From NCBI GenBank assembly GCA_951230915.1, contig OX579639.1, forward strand, positions 14,446,001-14,510,000: a stretch of DNA of 64,000 nucleotides, read 5' to 3'. The position numbers were made by a program, and so were the translations under genes. Positions 46,346 to 59,222 of the stretch are shown piece after piece; the first letter of the stretch is position 1; every line of letters starts with the position of its first letter. The notes beneath the pieces were generated by a model, which worked only from the letters and a program-made list of their open reading frames with translations, was not told where the DNA came from and did not search any database. The DNA comes from Antitrichia curtipendula. Its lineage: Eukaryota > Streptophyta > Bryopsida > Hypnales > Leucodontaceae.

Positions 46346-47442
46346 GAGCATCCCCACTCCAACTTGGCAAAAAGACACTCCAAGTGGCTCTTTGGAGTGT
46401 TGGAGAAATGCGGCCGGCTCGTAGGAAGGGAGAGTGGTCCACAGCAACACAGTGAACCCCACACTGCAACATTGTTTCGCGATTTAAAAGACTAACTATT
46501 AAAATTTTAATTCATTGAGAGAAATGAATTAAGTGACTAACTTCCTTTGCTTCCGAAGTCAATTCCATTTTGAAATATTGATGGAGGAGGAGGAGAGAAT
46601 CTCTTTATATACACATGGGGTGGTAGGAAGTAGAACAACTCATGTAGAATAATGTAAATTAGAATTAGTAGGAGCTCAATCACTCATAGTTAAGTCAAAA
46701 GTAGGAACTGTGTTTAAAGTAGAAATTTAAACCTCATTTAGGTATAATAGAATTTTTTTTCTTAAAAATTTGAACTAAAAAAAGTTGGTAAAGGAAGATA
46801 AATTTCATCTCCAAAAATCCGTTTGAGATTTAGAACCTCCAATCGAAAGTTAAGGACAAATTTGAGAGAGGGTTTGGAAGGGAATTTCTTTTGACATTTT
46901 CAAACTTCCTCTCTACATTTTGGTCATAACTTTTGATTGGAGGTTCTAAATCTCAAACGGATTTTTGGAGATGAAATTTATCTTCATCTAAAAACTTTTC
47001 CTAGTTCAAAGCTTTTTGAAAAAAAATTCCTACTATGCCTAAATGAGGTCTAAATTTCTACTTTAAATACAATTCTTGCTTTCGACTTAACTATGAGCGG
47101 TTGAGGTCCTACTAATTCTAATTTACATTGTCCCACATGGGTTGTTCTACATCCTACCACCCCATATGCATATAAAGAATTCTTCTATTCAATTGATTAC
47201 TCAAAGGAAGTTTGACATGCCTTCAAAAAATATATATGAGTTGGTTGTTGGAATCATTTCTCATTTAATCAAAAGTTTCCTATTTTTATAGTTTGACTTA
47301 CTAAGCTATGAAACTACCTGACATTGCATTCTCCACATGGCGCCCCTTCTGGGCGTGTCTGCCATGTGACCCCCGGCTCTAATTCCATACGCCAAATGAG
47401 CATTTGGCGCACCTGTCTGGCAAGTCAGCTGTGGGGATGCTC
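46346..47442. mobile_element. Harbinger-like element with nested fold-back
   Basis: The termini GAGCATCCCCAC and GTGGGGATGCTC are perfect 12-bp inverted repeats, bordered by TTA on the left and TAA on the right, compatible with the TWA targets of PIF/Harbinger elements. GAGCATC-type ends are common among plant Tourist-like MITEs. Fold-back copy C occupies the middle (46535-47225). Noncoding. Confidence 0.7.
46535..47225. mobile_element. Fold-back repeat, copy C (both arms long)
   Basis: Arms of about 330 bp pair across a centre near 46895: GGGGTGGTAGGA (about 46617) with TCCTACCACCCC (about 47151), ATTTAAACCTCATTTAGGTA with GCCTAAATGAGGTCTAAAT, and CATCTCCAAAAATCCGTTTG with CAAACGGATTTTTGGAGATG (perfect). 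Unlike copies A and B both outer flanks are of the same type, so the palindrome is nearly complete. Confidence 0.8.
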
Positions 47443-48219
47443 TAAGCTTAGTTGACTGACTCACTGCACAAAAGAAGAAAAATCTCAAGCTTTTTTTAAT
47501 GAGGGAATAATAACTAAAAACCAGTTTGGGGGAACCAGCTAATAATTGAGGTGAACCAATCTAGTACCGCCATCCTTCTTAAGACCGCCTTCATGTACCC
47601 ATGGGATACATTGGATAGGAGAAATGTAAACTTCAAGTATATGAGGGCGGAATTGAGAGGGGTGTTTGGTGAAAATGGGTCGCTTTATATTATGGTGACA
47701 AAGTGTTTTGGTTAAGAATTGTAGGAAAATGGAACAATATGAATACAACAAATTTTGTTCTTCACTAGTGCTTGGGTTTATACTGTGGCCTAGACTTGTC
47801 CAATGGAGAACTTCGAGCATGGATGAAAAAATGACGTGCCTCCTTATTGATGGCAACACTTTTTGTATGGGGAGTTTTCCAAAAATCAACTTTTGGGGGA
47901 ATTTTTTGTTAATGAAGGAATAATTATAAAAGTTAGCCCTTAGAAACCATCTAATAATTGAAGTGAACTATTTTAGTATAACCATCTTCCTCATGGGATA
48001 CAATTTAAAAAAAGAATGTACACTATGCATACATGATGGTGGAATTAAGAAGGGTGGTGGTGATGGGTTGGTTCACCTTAGCTAGAGAAGGATCCAACCT
48101 TCATGGACAATATGATTTATCAATGAGATAGGGGTCCCTTTTGCATCTTTAAAAAGGAAACCCCAATAATGAACAAAATTGTCTTATTGATGACTCTTCA
48201 ATCAACTCCAATCCTTGCA
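47443..48219. other. No gene recognised
   Basis: A segment near 47540-47700 (GGTGAACCAATCTAGTACCG... ATTGAGAGGGGTG) recurs in shortened, diverged form at about 47960-48060, a local direct duplication. The 116-codon minus frame at 47539-47889 has no domain. Confidence 0.45.
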
Positions 48220-49125
48220 TTAATCCTCAAAGGACCATTGAACAAAATGGATTTTGGACAAGTTCTTGTGACCTCAATTTTTAGTAAAACTTTTTGAAAC
48301 TTTCTCATAAGATAGAATTTTTTTTTAGCTTCCTTAGAATATAATTTTCATTTTAATTGGTGCCTAAGAGCAAAAGTTATGCCATTCTAAACATAGTTTT
48401 CAAGTTGTCGGGCAGAAAACAAAGTTCACAAAAACTTGAAATTAAAATATTTTATTTTATTTTTGTAGATCATATTTGTTTTTTAATGTGAAGCTTTGAT
48501 TCATTCCATTTGGATTAGTGATGTGAAACATATGACAATCTTGTTTTTTAGGCAATCTAAATAATTCTTTGAAAATATTAAGGATTCATTTATAAATGCA
48601 ATTTTCGCAATTTTTCCAAAAACAGTTCTTGACAAGGTTAAATTTTCTTGCTAGAACAATCTCATTATTGGGATTATTGTAATTCAATTCCATCTTAGAG
48701 CTATTAACAATTTAGTTATACCTTCAATCTTGGACATACTTCTATTTAACAATTTTTAAAGAATGAGAATCAAGCATTTTTAAGGTGTAAAAAAAATAGA
48801 CTTTTACTTGAATTCTTCATAAAAAAATAAAAAATAAACCCATGTTTCAAAAAAATTCCACAAATGGTGGTCAAAGTCATTTGAAACTTGCAAGCTAGTA
48901 TTCAAAAAATTAATTTTTTTCCAACTTTAAATGCTAATATCTTCCAATCTGTACAGTCAAACTTCATGAAGTTTTTACCACATGATCTCAGATCCTATAA
49001 GATCCTATAAGATCCTAAGGTTAGATTCTAAAAAAACAAAATTTATTTTTTGAGGTGATCGCAACAAAAATGGAAATTTTGAGTGTTCTTTGATAGAAAA
49101 AAGACCTCGGTCTTTTAAAGGTTAA
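48220..49125 (+). mobile_element. Z-family TTAA element (Z4)
   Basis: TTAA 48220-48223, TCCTCAAAGGACCATTG; right end GACCTCGGTCTTTTAAAGG and TTAA 49122-49125. 906 bp, collinear with Z2 but strongly diverged, so it is an older copy. Noncoding. Confidence 0.8.
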
Positions 49126-50976
49126 CTAATAACTTCCTCTTAAATAGGCATCTAGCAAAACATATTACCTTCCCTACATGGAGAGGACCACTGCTTGGTT
49201 GTACAATGTTATGTATGTTCATGATGACTTACATATTTGTAATTTTTTGAATGGTGCAATTTACATAGATGGAATTACGCATTTGTACTTCATGATTTGT
49301 AACAATTTTCAGTTGATTTACACAAGTTTTCAATACATCACATTTTCAGGAGCTAAACAGTTTGAGGGTAATTATTATGGAAGAAAGGATAAATAATATG
49401 AGAAATTCTCTTTGTATCCAAGGGGTAATGAAAAGCCCTTTTTGTTTAGTTTAATTCAAACTAAGAAAATGACGCTTTATATTGTGAGTTCAGTTGTCAC
49501 CTCATTTTTTTTTAAATTTAAATTTTAAAATCCACTAAATCATTGCAATTGCAAGCTTCAAGTGTTAGAAGTGCATGTTTACAATATTGTGTATTATTCA
49601 CTCTTTTTTTTTATATTAAAAAAATGATTGTTTCTCTTTTAGCATTACATTTTATATTCATTTTTGTTTAGAATGTTGGATTTTTCTAATAGTTTTATAA
49701 TTGGTGTATTTTTTTTGTAAATTATACTTTAAAAAATCTTAATAATTTTTTCTTCCACCAAATTTTATAAAAAATTCCAACTATATAACAAAAAAATATT
49801 TATTCAAATATATATGGTTAAAAAGTTATTGCATGATATGTAGTTTTTGTTACTTGGCAGGCGGCCCAAGCAGTTCAAATAACTTCTTTAAAAATCACTT
49901 TTTTTAAACAAAATTTTGAAATTGAATCTAAAGATTTTCTTACATGTGGAAAACTTTGAATTATTCCATTTTGATTTATAAAATGAAATTTATGAAGAAA
50001 TCCAGTTTGCGGGTAGATATGGAATCTAGATACTTTAGTCATTGGTGTGCTTGTAATCATTGTAGACAAGTCATTTTTACCCTTTTTTTGTAGTGAAGAA
50101 ATTTGAAACTTTTTACAATATTTAAAAGACCAAATTGAGATTGAAAATGATACTTCATTCTTAAGAATTGAAACTAGTTTTTATGAAATTAGAAAATTCA
50201 TGCATTGACTTTTGTACAAATATATGTAAATAAAAATATAGTCAATGAAAGTACTAAGTTTTAAAATTTAGAAAAACATAACTTCAAATTTCCTGTTTTA
50301 GTAAATCTCAAAGATCCTGGATAAGTTAAGACACTTGGGGGTTAAGGATTTACAAAGTAAAAGAGACACCAAAATTCATAAAATAGAATTTAGAAAGAAA
50401 AAAAAATTCTAAAACATGATTATAGGTCTATCTTTTTATAATTAATCCTTATACAACCAAATGCTTTTGTATAAAATTGATGCTTGTTCGTGTATAACCT
50501 ATATAAGTTTAAAATTATATATCCTTTAATTTAAAGAAAAATATAAGTTTTATCTATAAAATTAAATATTAGAAATGAAATCTAGATATTTATTGAATCA
50601 CTTTTCAAATTGATTTGGAAATTATCCAAATTTATAAATTGTATTTTTAGAATTTGATAATGATCAATTATCAATTGAAATAGAAATATGCATTATCAAG
50701 ATTGTTGATAAATCATTTTTCTAGCTATATATTACATATTTTATACACTAAATATATTGTCAACTATATTTTTCTATATAAAAGAAGATTAACCATATTA
50801 GAATTGGATTTAGATACACTAATCTTGATAAAAAAAAATTCTCAATTCACATAAGAAAATTTGATTTTTCTTCCTTATATTTAGTACTTGGAAAATATAA
50901 TGAATAATTTTTTAATTTAAGAAGTTAATTAATGGTTAACATGAATTTGCAAAGATAAATAGTTACGTATTATGTA
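49126..50976. other. Very AT-rich region, no gene recognised
   Basis: Parts of 49820-50040 faintly resemble the interior of X elements (GGCAGGCGGCCCAAGCAG, then AAAATCACTTTTTT and AGTTTGCGGG-AGATATGGAAT), so a decayed X fragment may lie at about 49860-50030. The remainder has no identifiable content. Confidence 0.4.
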
Positions 50977-51551
50977 CTTCCTCCGCCTTGAAATAAATCC
51001 GGGGTTACCTAGAAATTGTTAGATTAGTGCATGAGAAGCTCCTATTTTTAAAAGATTGTATAGTTATTGTAGCTTCTACTAAACCCCACTAGGCATGAAA
51101 GAGTGGAAGTCAATAGTAAAGTGGTGCATGTTGAAAATAGGTGGCAAAATCAACAAACTTTTGTCATTTTTGAAACCGTTCTAGTGATATTAATTTTAAT
51201 CATTCTCTAAGCAATGTTGGTGTGTTGATGTCCATTGATGTCCTTTGTATTCAATTTTGACAATGTCCTATGATTTAAGTCCAAGAAATTCTCAACAAGA
51301 GTTTTGTTAGTAGCAATTTTTGTATAATTGTGGGTTAAATTCTTTGCCTTTGGTTGGTTAGAGATTGCATTTTGATTTCCTTTGCAGGGATCAAATTGCT
51401 ATACAAATAGTATGTGCAATTTCTTTTGCTTGAGGGTGTCCAAACTAGCTTCGACTGAATTGTTGTCTATCAAGTTGTGAAGAGCGAATGTTGAATTTAA
51501 TTTGGGACAATTATATTTGGAAACCTTGGGTTTATTTTGGGATAGAGGGAA
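50977..51551. mobile_element. Stowaway-like element, older copy
   Basis: TA, CTTCCTCCGCCTTGAAATAA at the left pairs with TTATTTTGGGATAGAGGGAA, TA at the right. The ends resemble the plant Stowaway consensus (CTCCCTCCGTCCC) with several mismatches. 575 bp, noncoding. Confidence 0.7.
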
Positions 51552-51942
51552 TATTATGTATTATACATAATAGGAAGACATGTAATACATAATAGTTTTT
51601 AGATGTCTTTCATTATGTTCAGCATAGCATATTGTGTAGCACACTCTTGAATTCTTTATCAAGTTCAAACAAAACTCTCGTCAAAGAATTCATAATATAT
51701 AATTGTCATTAAAAGATATTGATGTATATAAAGGTTGTTAGATTAGAAAAGCCTATATCATCTTTAAAATGCAATAGAAAAATTCAACAAATAATTCCTA
51801 AATATTTATCTATAAATATTCATAAAATCATACAAATAAATGCTCAATCTACAAGAGATTCTTAAACATCAATCCTCAAAGTCTAAGTGTGCTTTTCAAA
51901 TTCCTTGGATTCAATACAAATTGAGTATTTGAAGTTTAGTTT
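51552..51942. other. No gene recognised
   Basis: Contains an imperfect ATTATGTATTATACATAAT-like palindrome at about 51552-51592, adjoining the Stowaway-like element. Nothing else is identifiable. Confidence 0.4.
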
Positions 51943-53592
51943 TTAATCCCTAAAGTCCCAAGGCCTTTTTCAACAAATTCCACTCAAAAATTACAATTTC
52001 TATTGCAATGCGCAAAAATCTTTAGAAATTATTTCTTAGCACATCTAATCATAGGCTCTTTCTACTAGACTAGTATAAAAATTTGTGGTAGAAACTTTAT
52101 AAACTTTGACCTTGTGAATTGCAAGATATTTATGTTTTAAGTGAAGGAATCCAATTTTGGGGCACTTCTTTGCCTAGATTTTAGGACTTTGAATCTTTTT
52201 AGCTTAAAATATTTGCACTACATATGTTGAATTAAAAAAAATTATATTAAAAAATTGAATATAAAATCTAAAAGAATTTAGAAGAAAAGAAACACACTTG
52301 ATTTTGATTATGTTCCTAAAGTTCCTTGACTATGTTACCACTAAAAATGCTCAAAAACTGGCATTTCTAGTACAAGTACCAAATTTTGGAAAAAGAACAT
52401 TTTTGGACACACGCAACCAAAGGATCTTGTAGTACAACAGTTTGAGAAGATGTGGAAAAAAATTCAAAAATTTCCACCATACCAATTGCAAGATATTAGC
52501 ATTTGAGTGACATAAATCTTTTTTTTGGCCCTGCAAAAAACGGGCAGCTGCACTTCACAAGGTCACATTCTTTTGCAAAAATGTCCAAAATGGTGGTGCT
52601 TCTTTGGATTTATTCTTCAAGGTAAGTTGACTATATGCTTGAGAATTTTGAGATCATTTGGAACTATACAACATATAGGAAAAAAATAATATGTAGAAAG
52701 ATGTAGAGAATGATTCAATATACTAAATTGTTAAGAATTTAGTTATGGAATTGAAAAATGCCAATCCCACTAGTTGAAATGTTGTAATAAACATTCTACA
52801 TCCTTTAATTTATTTTTTTTCAAAAAATATTGAAAGTTGAATAAAATAAAGGGCTTCAAAGTTTATTCTAGAGTAGAAAATCCATCAATGCCTGCAAACT
52901 AAAACTCCTCGCAACTTTTGACTTGTTGATCAAAATGGAATGATTAAAAGCTTTCCATGTATATATAACTCTGAAAAACCAATTTCAAATTTTGATTTCT
53001 GAAAAAAAGTGATTTTAAAAATCTACCCAAGTTGAGAAATAAACTACATATTAGGCCATAAATTTTGACTCATATTTCCAAATGTCCTAATTTTTAGTTT
53101 ACATGAAAGATATTCCTCGTCCACAATTTCTATTAAAGTTTGGGTCAAAAACTTGCAAATCTCTAATCACACGTACTTGCCTAAATTTTCTATGTTGCCA
53201 AAAAATATAGCTTAGTCCTTTCAAGGTTCAAGATTGTTAAGTAGACTGAAGTGGTTCATAGAACTAAATTGTTAATAGCTCTAAGATAAGATTGAAACAA
53301 AATAATTCCAATGGTAAGATTGTTCTAGCATAAATATTTAACCTTGTCAAAAAATTTGTGGAAAGTTACAAAAATTGAATTCATAAATGAATAATATAAC
53401 TTATTATTTCAAAAATTCATTTTGATTTTTGTGATTTTTTTGGTGTTACGTAAAGATTTCTATTTTGGACCTTGGGTGGCAAATCTTGTGCTTTCAAGAA
53501 CTAATTGAAACAATATTGATATTCTAAGAAAGCTGAACCTATCCAAAATCTATTTTATTTTTTCCCAAGGACAATGGAACTTTAGGGATTAA
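51943..53592 (-). mobile_element. Z-family TTAA element, reverse, with nested X4 (Z5)
   Basis: TTAA 51943-51946 then TCCCTAAAGTCCCAAGGCC (the Z right end reversed). It follows reverse Z to about 52305, is interrupted, and resumes at 53229 (AGATTGTTAAGTAGACTGAA), ending GGAACTTTAGGGA with TTAA 53589-53592. Without the insertion it would be about 730 bp. Confidence 0.8.
52310..53228 (-). mobile_element. X-family TTAA element nested in Z5 (X4)
   Basis: Reverse X: TTCCTAAAGTTCCTTGACTA at the left is the X right end, and GCTTAGTCCTTTCAAGGTTCA at the right is the X left end. The interior matches X2 and X3 in order (CGGGCAGCTGCACTTCACAA, CTTTGGATTTATTCTTCAAG). The flanking target reads TTC-/TTCA rather than TTAA, so it has mutated or the host site was TTCA. 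Confidence 0.8.
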
Positions 53593-53665
53593 TATAATAA
53601 GGCAAGTTTTAAATCCCTCATTTAACCTACATTTGATATTAATTTAAACTATAAAATATTCAATC

Positions 53666-54394
53666 TTAATTCCTAAAGTCCCATTGTCCCATGAGGGGAC
53701 AAAATAGATTTTGGATAGATTCCTATTGCTTCAATATTCATCTTGATTCTATTTGGATTCGTTATGTAAAAGTTATGAACAATATTATTTTTTGAGCAAT
53801 TAGAGCATCTTCTTGAAAAAATAGCTTATTGAATTCATCTCTTAATGTAATTTTTTTATATTAATTAAAAAACAAATTGCTTGATAAGGTTAATTTTGCT
53901 TGCTAAAACAATCTCACTATCGGGATTATAGTGTTTCAATCCCATCTTAGAGAGCTATTATCGATTTAGAGTTTTTTTTAATCTTGGACCTACTTCTACT
54001 TAATAATTTTTTGAAGAATGAAAATCAAGTGTTTTTATTTTTATTTTATTTTATTTTTAGTTCTTAGATTTTCAAATTAATTTTTCAACACAAAAAAATT
54101 TAAATTCAAAGTCTGTAGTTCAATTTTTTTCCACAACTGGCATTCAAAGTCATTTGAAATTGTAGGCCAGTATTCAAAAAAATAATTTTTATCCAAATTT
54201 GAATGCTAATATCTTCCAATCTAGACGGTCAAACTTTATGAAATTCTTACCACATGATTTGAGACAAGTGAAGTACAAGATCCTACAATTAGATTCTAAA
54301 AAATATAATTTTTTGTTTATATGGATGAATGCAATAAAACTAATATCGTGGAGTTGTTTTTGGTAGAATAATGGCCTTGGGACTTTAGAGTTAA
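53666..54394 (+). mobile_element. Z-family TTAA element (Z6)
   Basis: TTAA 53666-53669, TTCCTAAAGTCCCATTGTCC and ATGAGGGGACAAAATAG; right end GGCCTTGGGACTTTAGAG and TTAA 54391-54394. 729 bp, close in length to Z5 without its insertion, so the two may form a subgroup. It begins only 74 bp after Z5 ends. Confidence 0.82.
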
Positions 54395-55056
54395 TGATAC
54401 TCTTAAGATATTTTTAACATCCCTATGTTCAATTTCAATAGTCATTCAATTTCTAATCTTCCTAAAAATTTTTTAACTAGAAGTTTGTCTTGAAATACAA
54501 ACAAGAACACCAAAGCTTAGTGCCAAAGACTACCATTTCTATTAGTCTTTGCACTTCAAATGAGCATTTGAGATTCTTCATTACTCTTTATTTCTTTGTT
54601 TCAAATTCTTAAGGATCTATCAATCAATTGGCTTTTTCAAGTTTTGGACCATGATACCATATTAATACCTTACAAAGATAAATAAAAGCCTATATCCACT
54701 TTCTATTTCCTCATCACTTTGTACAATAAACTTTTGAATGTATATTGCTCCTTCTTAGATGCTTTAAGTTTATAAGTTATTTTTGAAATAAAATACTTTA
54801 TTTCTTGGTCTAGTTTCACCCTTTAAGTATTGAAAATTCATGTTTTTAAATTGACCACTTTAACTAATCATGTTGTGGAAAATATAATCATGTTGTGAAC
54901 ATTGCATGTGCTGATTCTAAAAACTGATAATTTAAATTAACAAAAATTTACAAAATAATTTAATAATGATTATTTGAATAAATAAAATTCTTCATATAAA
55001 CTATTCAAAATTGTTTGAGAAAACATGAGCCAGGCCCAATGTAGGTTTCTCAGTAC
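54395..55056. other. No gene recognised
   Basis: AT-rich spacer between two TTAA elements. Confidence 0.45.
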
Positions 55057-56026
55057 TTAATCCCTAAACGCCCCAGAAGACTAAAAGTGTCCTCACAAGC
55101 TTCAAATCTAATTCAAAGTGCTGTAACTTTTGCATGCAATATCCAAAATAAATAAAACTTGTTGGCAAATTTGTGTTCTCTCTTCTAATTTGTTTATTAA
55201 AATTCTCAAATCAATCCAGGATGTTCTGATTTCTTGTAAGCCAAACAAAGTTTAAAGGTTCAGTTTGAGTTCACCAAACTGCATTTGATGGCTACAACTT
55301 TGGGGGCTTGTATCTCCTTCATCCAATATTTTTTCAATAAAATTTGCTGGATTATGTCACCCTTGAATTCTAGTTATTGTGATAAAATTTTCATGTCAAT
55401 CCAAGTTGTTTTGAATGTTTAGGAGCAATTCGAGGTTCAAAATCCCGATATTTCTGGATTACATTGATCTTTGGCGGCTTGTTTTTTCTTCATATAGTGT
55501 CCGTTTTCTATAAATAAAAAAATAATTGGAAAAGTTGTGCATACTAGTCTGGTTTGTGTGGTTAAAATTTCATATCAATACAAGAAATTATGAGTGTTTG
55601 AGAAGCATTTTAGTAGAAGGAAGTTCAACCTTAGATGTGTTTTTCTTGCTATTTTTTTACTTTTCAAAGCCGTTTTGTAGACACAATGAGCAATTGAATG
55701 ATGTTTTCTCTCAACAATGTGTTTGTATGTTGGTTATGAATCATTTTATAGTTTGAATTTTTTTCATTTCAATAGGTATAGAAATCGAATTTGACCTCCA
55801 AATGTGTTGTTAGGAAAATTTCAGCATCCTTTTTTAACACTAAAACATTATAATCTTGTAATCTACGTGACCAAATGACTCCAAATTTGATTCACATCAT
55901 CTACAACATGTACACTACAAGATTGTATGGTTGAGAATTCTATACCTTTGTGATATTTAGATCTATAACACTTCAAAAGCAATGATGTTTTTGAACCTCA
56001 AAAGGCCTTGGACTTTTAGGCGTTAA
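55057..56026 (+). mobile_element. V-family TTAA element, full length (V2)
   Basis: TTAA 55057-55060, TCCCTAAACGCCCCAGAAGA then AAAAGTGTCCTCAC; right end GGCCTTGGACTTTTAGGCG with TTAA 56023-56026. 970 bp, noncoding apart from a chance 76-codon frame. A partial relative is at 31645-32258, and the start of another at 63958. Confidence 0.85.
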
Positions 56027-56724
56027 AGGGCTTTAACCTTGTCAAAATATTACACACTTTATAGGCAAGTTTGTTACTCTAAATCCTCAATCTCTACCCC
56101 AAAGTTATTTCAAATCAAACTTGCACATTAATCTCTTGGGGCCAGGGAGAATTGACCCATGTAATGCCCCATGTTTTATCCTTGCATAAAACACTAGAAA
56201 TTTTGATTTGCCGGTTTTACATTTATCCTTCTATGGAGCAATACATGGGTCAATCTTCACTGGCCATCTCAGGGATACCATCCAATTTGTGATCAAGCAA
56301 ATAGATTTTTCACTAATTCTTTTTAGTAGATTATGAATATAATAAAAAGTGAACTTCATCCAATTAATATTCCATTTTATGCCACTATAATTTGATTTCT
56401 TTGTACCATTTTTGAAACATCTCATATCCCTACCAATGCTTACGCAACAAGATCGAGAATCTCAAGATCAAAGATTGAATATTCTTGTTACTTAACATAA
56501 GGCTACAAATGGTTTGCTCCAAAATTATCATCCAAATAGAGGAGATCATCCATTTCCAACAAACATCCCATTGTCGTAGCTTAGGTGCTTAATTTTCGAT
56601 TAGCTCTCGTATAGGTGACAACTTACATACAACATGATTAGCAAGAGCAGTAGAAATGTATACAAGGTGTACATTGAAAGCCTACTATGATTCCAATATG
56701 TACATTGAAAGTCACAATGATCAC
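56027..56724. other. No gene recognised
   Basis: Includes an inverted pair at about 56150-56260: GAATTGACCCATGTAATGCC against GGAGCAATACATGGGTCAAT. It may be the core of a small fold-back but has no clear termini. Confidence 0.4.
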
Positions 56725-57377
56725 TTAACTCCTAAATGCCCAAGGCCTTTTTTTGAACTTTTAGAAATTTGCTCTAAATTGAACAAAAAGTCAATTTTTT
56801 GATAAGTTGTATAATTTTTTTTTGAACTGTAACCGTATAAATTCAAACTAAATATGTTAAAGGTCACATAGGAAAGAAAACACAACAATATCACTTATGG
56901 ATTGAAGGATTATAACATTTGATCAAAACGGTGTTAAAACTACGAAAGTGATTTGAAGTCTTTTAATCTTCTTTTCACATGTCAAATCTAAAAATTTGGT
57001 CACCAAAAAATACAAGGATAAAGGGCCTAACATACATAACCCCAATCAATTTATGGCTTCTCAAAATCTACTCTACAATTTTGTTAAATGAATTTCTAAT
57101 GCTATTTTTTCTCCAAGATCTAGTATATTTGAGGCTCATTTTCAAGAGCCTTGAACACTACAAAAGTCAAGATTGCAATGGACACCCTTGCACAACATCT
57201 TGAATTGAAAAATCATAATCATTCATTTTGAAAATTGGATTTTTGATGCTAAAACTAAAATTTTAAGAAAATCTTTCAAAAATATAAACTACTAAAAATA
57301 GTAATTTGGTAAAGTTTTATTTCACTTCATAGTTTCTTCCACCCCACATTTTGGTGCCTCGGGCATTTAGTGGTTAA
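56725..57377 (+). mobile_element. W-family TTAA element
   Basis: TTAA 56725-56728, CTCCTAAATGCCCAAGGCC; right end GGTGCCTCGGGCATTTAGTGG with TTAA 57374-57377. The inverted match covers about 16 bp of the ends. 653 bp, noncoding. It is the only copy in the window, but its termini follow the X/Z/V pattern. Confidence 0.8.
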
Positions 57378-58068
57378 ATTGGTTTTGTAACCATCCTATG
57401 GTTGGAAATGGGTTTGCCTTCATATCAAGAATGGGACAAACAAAATCTTCACGAAAAAAATCCATAGTAATTTTGTTTTCGAGAATGAAAGTCTGAAAAA
57501 ATATGGAATCCTCTTCATCTGTATTTCTGTAGATGAGAAAAAATTTCCCCAGCCTTCTCCATGCTGCACATGGGCCAAATTGCTTAAGTGGTTGGAAATG
57601 GGTGATCTCCTTTAGATCAAGAATGTTTATGGTTCCGAGTTTCAACGATGTTGTCACACAATGCTACAATACTCATGCTTTTCCTTCCCAGAACATATTT
57701 TCCAACTACATCCAGATTTATGTTTCAACAATGTGACGACTCAATATTCAACAGTGGAATGATTCAAGCTGTCATGTCATAACTCCCAAACATTTTTTGG
57801 CCAGGAGATAATTGGAACGTCAATCCTCTGCTCCCTAATGAGAACATCCATGTCCGAAAACAGTGTTAGAATCTTTTATATAAAATATAAACAAAATCTT
57901 CCAATTTGGCAATTTGGCAGACTTTGACTGATTACAAACCAATAGGTTAAGGTGATCCGCAACATTCAAACCCTCATACAACAAACACGACATCAGGAAC
58001 ATCGATCTCTAATTACAACGCCAAAAAACAAGCATAGAGAAGCAATCCAAAGCCACGCAAATCAAATC
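57378..58068. other. No gene recognised
   Basis: The opposing 96- and 67-codon frames at 57367-57736 have no recognisable motif. GGTTGGAAATGGGT occurs twice (57400 and 57591). Confidence 0.4.
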
Positions 58069-58641
58069 AATCACAAAAACAAACCCGAAGCAACGTCACT
58101 GAAGCCATGAAAAATGTTCTCAAGCAATCCAAATACAGGCCCCAACTCAGACCACACCACAGATAGCACAAATCTAGCAGCGGATCCCAAAGCACACACT
58201 CAAAATAAACAATGAGTAGCAATCAAGTCAATCACAAAACAAATCTCGAAGCAACGTCATTGGAGCCATGAAAAAATTCTCAAGCATTCCAACTACAGGC
58301 AACAAATAATTCAAGACAACAACACAGACAGCACTAAAACTCGCAACGCATTCCTACAGCACACTCACAGAAGCAACGAGCAAGGATGCAGACGATCAAC
58401 CCATACAATCAATCACCCCAACCAATACAAATAACAATGCGCACAATGTGTGAGATCAAGATCATATACATATTGAACATTCGGCTAATTGACACACGAT
58501 CAAAGAAGTAACGAGCAAGGATTCATACGATCAAGCCATACGATCAAGCCATACAATCAACCAACCCAAACAATACAAAGCCAATGCAGAAGTGTGAGAT
58601 TAAGATCATGTACATGTTGAATATTCGGCTAATTGACACAC
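58069..58641. repeat. Two local tandem duplications downstream of psbW
   Basis: First pair: CGAAGCAACGTCACTGAAGC (58087) and its relative CGAAGCAACGTCATTGGAGC (about 58247), a spacing of about 160 bp. Second pair: AACGAGCAAGGATGCAGACG (58376) with AACGAGCAAGGATTCATACG (58510), and ATATTCGGCTAATTGACACA-type ends at about 58478 and 58621, a spacing of about 134-143 bp. The copy nearest psbW lies within its probable 3' untranslated region. Confidence 0.75.
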
Positions 58642-58674
58642 CACCAGCATCACTACAGGTCTCCAAACAAACCT

Positions 58675-59222
58675 CTACAGGTCCAAGCCCGAGTCATCCC
58701 CGGACGGAGGCAACTTGGAAGCGTAAGTAAAGTACAACGCCCAGATGAGCGCCGTCACTCCCACCAAAATCCACGCCAACTTGGGGTTACTCAACCCCAA
58801 CCCAAGTCCCGTCCCCTCGCCACTCAACCGCTCATCCACCAGCGCAAGAACGGGATGCGCGTACGCCATCGTCGCCGCGGACGTCACCGCGGCCGCCAAC
58901 TGCGGCAGACCATTCGACTCCTCCTTCTTCTGCTTCTTCTCAGCTGAGCACACAATCTTGCTGATCCGCAAGGCCGGCAAACCTGAACAAACCCAAGCCC
59001 ACCGAAACCCACCAAAATCAGTCCCAATTCCAAGCACCCCAACAAATCCCAACACCCATTGAACTCCATTTTCATATCCCAGATCACAAATGCAATCTGC
59101 GTCCCGTGTCCCGTACCTGTGATGGGGCGTGCTGAGGCATTGCGGAGGTTGTTAGTTGCGAAGCTCTTGGTGTGCAAGAGGCACGAGGAGGTCACTGCGG
59201 AGGTGGAGGCGACGGCGGCCAT
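58675..59222 (-). CDS. psbW: Photosystem II reaction center W protein, chloroplast precursor
   Basis: Two exons on the minus strand, 59222-59117 and 58982-58675, joined across a 134-bp intron (donor GTACGG, acceptor TTGTTCAG, phase 1), giving 137 residues. Residues 1 to about 46 are a Ser/Ala/Thr-rich chloroplast transit peptide. About 61-82 is a hydrophobic thylakoid-transfer segment ending in PVLA, and the mature protein starts LVDERLS (residue 83). [10 protein letters not shown] precedes a single transmembrane helix (104-123, [15 protein letters not shown]), and an acidic tail ends SGLDL. PsbW is a small nuclear-encoded PSII subunit that stabilises PSII-LHCII supercomplexes. Length is close to the family norm (about 130). 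Family proteins usually read GTGLPFGLSN, so LG in place of PF is a variation. The start was chosen as the first Met of the transit peptide. Confidence 0.95.
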
